Shown: positions 61,194-64,000 of the stretch, piece after piece
Position numbering within the stretch: position 1 is the stretch's first letter
How the letters are laid out: each line of letters opens with the position of its first letter
Assembly (NCBI RefSeq): GCF_022201045.2
Contig: NC_068562.1
Location: 1,488,001-1,552,000 of the forward strand
Reading direction: 5' to 3'
DNA: 64,000 bases
Source of the DNA: Citrus sinensis
Taxonomy: Eukaryota; Streptophyta; Magnoliopsida; Sapindales; Rutaceae
The notes under the pieces: generated by a model
The model's database searches: none
What the model was told of the DNA's origin: nothing
Seen by the model: only the letters and a program-made list of their open reading frames with translations
Translations under genes and position numbers: made by a program

Positions 61194-64000
61194 TAATATG
61201 TATGATATAATACTAGTAAAGTACAAACTAGTTTCAACTTCCTTGTCTGATAAGAAGTATCATGTACATGTCAACTCCCGGTATGATCGTGTTTTGCATA
61301 AATGAATGTAATGATCTCCCGACTTTTGGTTTGGTTTAATGGTTACCTTTTCGGCTTGTGATGTGGTCCAATTTTCTCTTCTGATGGTTCTGGAACTGGT
61401 CCTGGCCGTGACACATTCTAGTGCTTTCTGTGACTGTTGTTACCGGGTCCGGACCCGGAACACATTTCCAAATCCATCAAGAACACAAGCCAATATTCTG
61501 CCTTGTATGCTCAATTGGGGGTTGAATCTTGGTGCCACTAAACCTGATTGGCGATTGCAGAGGTAGCTAGTCGTTGTCATTAATTTCCACGAAGTTCGTT
61601 CTGTTTTCTTTTTCGTTAACCCCACTTTGATATCCTAACGTCAGGAATTCTATTTAGTCAGAAAAAAAAAAAAAAAAAACATTACTGTTGTATAGATGAA
61701 TGTCCGGGAATGTAGATTAGAATATAGATGTTAGAATTTTTTATATTATTCGTATTAAGAAAAGAACATGATTATCTTAAAAAAAGAAAAAAAAAAGGGG
61801 GGGGGGGGGGGTTTACACTCCTGCAAAATCGTCTTAAAACTAGATATTTACAACTAATTTTAGACTTAAAATTACTTTCTAAGTAGACTGTAGACTGCGA
61901 CACCAAAATAAATTTGTTTTGGGTTGGGTAAATAATAAAAATGGGTTAGATTTGTGTTTTATGTAAGAAACTACTTCATTATCTTTTGGATATGGTTTAC
62001 CTTCCCAAAACTCAAAAGCGAAAATAAATTAAACAAAACAAATGAAAATGAATTCATTCCTGCTTGTATGCCCGTTCTGCTTTAATTCTCCTCTAGTTGG
62101 TTTTCGACAGCATTAGACTCTCCGGAACCTAGGCTAGTCACGGAGGAAAATATACAGCTTATTTGCCAGTTCTGCTTCAGAAAATTCCTGATTGATGAAG
62201 CAGTTTCATACTCTGAACCTCTTAAATGCCAAAAAAAGAAAGGAAAATTTTAATTTATCTGACTGTTTGTTTTGAATTTGATATTGTTTGTGTTTTAATT
62301 ATATGAAAAAAAATTTTAAAGCCATGATGTCAGGTAATTGTTTATCATAACAAGTAAAAAAATTTATATATTTATTTATCACTAGATTTTTTTACTTTAT
62401 TTTTATTTAATATATAATTTGATTTAAGTGTAACACGAAGGCGACTGTTTTGTATCGATGTTATGCTCATGATTTTGGTATGTTCCTGTCCAAATTTACT
62501 CACCTTTATAATTATTCAACATTATAATTTTTTTTTTTGTTATTTGTTTGTTGGTGATCGAGCAACTCGGTTGATCATGAAAGCTCTTGATTAAAGTACT
62601 CCAGATGAGAATGATTATGATGAATTGCTTTGATACTTGAATTGGGTTGTCTTATCTTACTTTAATTTGTATGAAAATTGTTAGAATTTGTGTTGCAATA
62701 CGATTAATACTACTAATTTTTTATTTTTTTTCTTTCAATTTACTTGTTGATGTCATTCTTGTGGAATTTTATTATTAGAGTTTGTGCTCTTATTTATTGA
62801 GAAATAATGACTTTTGTGATTAAATTTTATTTTAATTTTCTAGTATTATTTGGTTTAAGGATGAAGTTATTGCAAAATTTATATTTATAATTTTTTATCC
62901 ACTATATTTTTTATATTTTAACACTAATTTAATTATTGTAATTTTGACATAACAAAATTTATCGAAATATAAAATGATCATAAAATTCAAACTAAACTCA
63001 AAATTAATTGATTTGGATTGGTTTGAATTGGGCCCAAACTTTTATGATTTGGTTTGGGTTTTAAACCAAACCAGCCCATGCTTGCCCCTTCAATTATATA
63101 AAATATTAATTAAACTCACATGTAAAATGCAATGATATATTCTTTAACTAAAAACTCGTACAATAAACATGTTTTTTGCATTATTTGTTAATTTTAGAAA
63201 AATTTTAATATCCCGAACAAGATACCTTTTTATTATTGCTATTTTTTAAACCAAGAATAAGCAAATATGAACAATAAATTTGTATAATAGTATATATACA
63301 TTATTTTTAAATGTAGGAGTGATAAAAGCCAAAATTAATTTTTATCTTCTTCCTATTCAGAACTTAAATTTTTGTGATCAATTAAATAAAAATATTCGAT
63401 GAAAATTTTTAAGAATTTTTTTTAAAGAAAATAAAACTTCTGCTTTGACTTTTAAGAGAGAAAAATTGGGGTTATAAGAATGATTTTAAGTGAGGTTAAA
63501 TTGGTGTTACCACTAAATGGGTAGGGGTGCTTCAATAAACTATTTGGGCACTCTTATTTGTAGTCAACTAACTCGGGCTATCTAATGAGTCCAATTCAAA
63601 AGTTTGGGTTTTACATGGCGGCCCATATTTACCTTAAAGAAAAGGCCTTTGAATGGGGTTTCCTAAGAGGCCAAAACCCAAGTCGTCCAAGTCAATTGGG
63701 CTTATTCTCATCATTCTGACAATTGTTTGATAACCCTCCAAAATTGGACAAATGAATAGTGGAGATGTGTGATATCAAACCATTGTTAAACGTACCTATA
63801 TTATTATTCATCACCTGTGGAGGGTTATGGAGAGTTTACAAGATTTATAAATTTATAATTAAGAATTTTACTGCCTTAGTTATAGAATATTTTGTTAGAG
63901 AGTTAAGGAAGGAAGTATATATGTCCCACAGAAAATAAAGTTGGGTTTAAAATGCGTATGCACGAAGGAGATGACACTTCATATTTATCTCCACAGCAGT
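61194..64000. other. 3' flank of H1 and AT-rich intergenic DNA
   Basis: H1 3' UTR to about 61310, then no recognisable gene. An A-rich run ends in a G15 homopolymer at 61797-61811. The palindrome CCGGGTCCGGACCCGG occurs at 61444-61459, similar in style to the hAT-like repeats at 44-45 kb. The last 2 kb is AT-rich with no coding frame. Confidence 0.55.

Noticed and set aside
60825-61226. 133-codon minus-strand frame
   Set aside because: Shadow of the Lys/Ala-rich histone H1 exon 2.

Overview
This is 64 kb of nuclear DNA from a plant, almost certainly a eudicot. The genes have short GT-AG introns, the intergenic DNA is AT-rich and full of small DNA transposons, and the products are plant types: SAUR, RPL8, MSRA5-type MsrA, WW-less PIN1, GMD and plant histone H1. 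There is no bacterial-type operon, CRISPR array or phage. I cannot fix the species from sequence alone.

Layout. 1-1291 (+): 3' part of a YEATS-domain gene (TAF14/GAS41 type). 7887-8165 (+): an intronless SAUR gene. 16602-18198 (+): 60S ribosomal protein L8. 20045-22614 (+): an MSRA5-like peptide methionine sulfoxide reductase. 24021-25461 (+): a PIN1-type prolyl isomerase. 60535-61193 (+): a histone H1 of HIS1-3 type. From memory, this order (TAF14, SAUR, RPL8, MSRA5, PIN1, HIS1-3) matches Arabidopsis At2g18000-At2g18050, so the framework looks like a conserved syntenic block.

The extra material lies between PIN1 and H1. At 26.3-41.6 kb there is a minus-strand tandem array of three diverged, unnamed genes. 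Each has three coding exons and two phase-0 introns, and carries EAR-like DLN motifs; one adds a CCCH zinc finger. Their upstream regions are more alike than their proteins and share a 14-base element of the form TAGGTCGAAACGTG. A fourth copy of that upstream region (about 41.2-41.7 kb) has no gene body and ends at a transposon edge. I think this array is the least described system in the window. Further right are a GDP-mannose 4,6-dehydratase gene (46453-47559, +), a six-exon minus-strand gene whose 214-aa product resembles BORC subunit 5 (myrlysin), and a ten-exon plus-strand gene for an hnRNP Q/R-like protein with three RRMs.

Mobile and foreign DNA. There are two long-inverted-repeat elements ending in GGGTCCG on either side of the CCCH gene (32557-33901 and 39220-40742), two members of another long-TIR family (3836-4852 and about 59.1-59.9 kb), a PIF/Harbinger-like element with TAA duplication (15057-15642) and a relative nested in the 39-kb element, a hAT-like element with a perfect 8-bp duplication and GC-rich 43-bp internal repeats (44319-45152), a near-perfect 44-bp-arm hairpin (31963-32076), a LINE RNase H remnant (42224-42862), and an organelle-derived patch with a degenerate plastid psbB fragment (about 42.98-43.52 kb).

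Most genes are housekeeping: chromatin (YEATS, H1), translation (RPL8), protein repair and folding (MSRA5, PIN1), nucleotide-sugar synthesis (GMD), organelle positioning (BORCS5-like) and RNA processing (hnRNP). They are neighbours by descent rather than a functional cluster. Exon joins were read by eye from splice sites and reading frame, not from transcripts.
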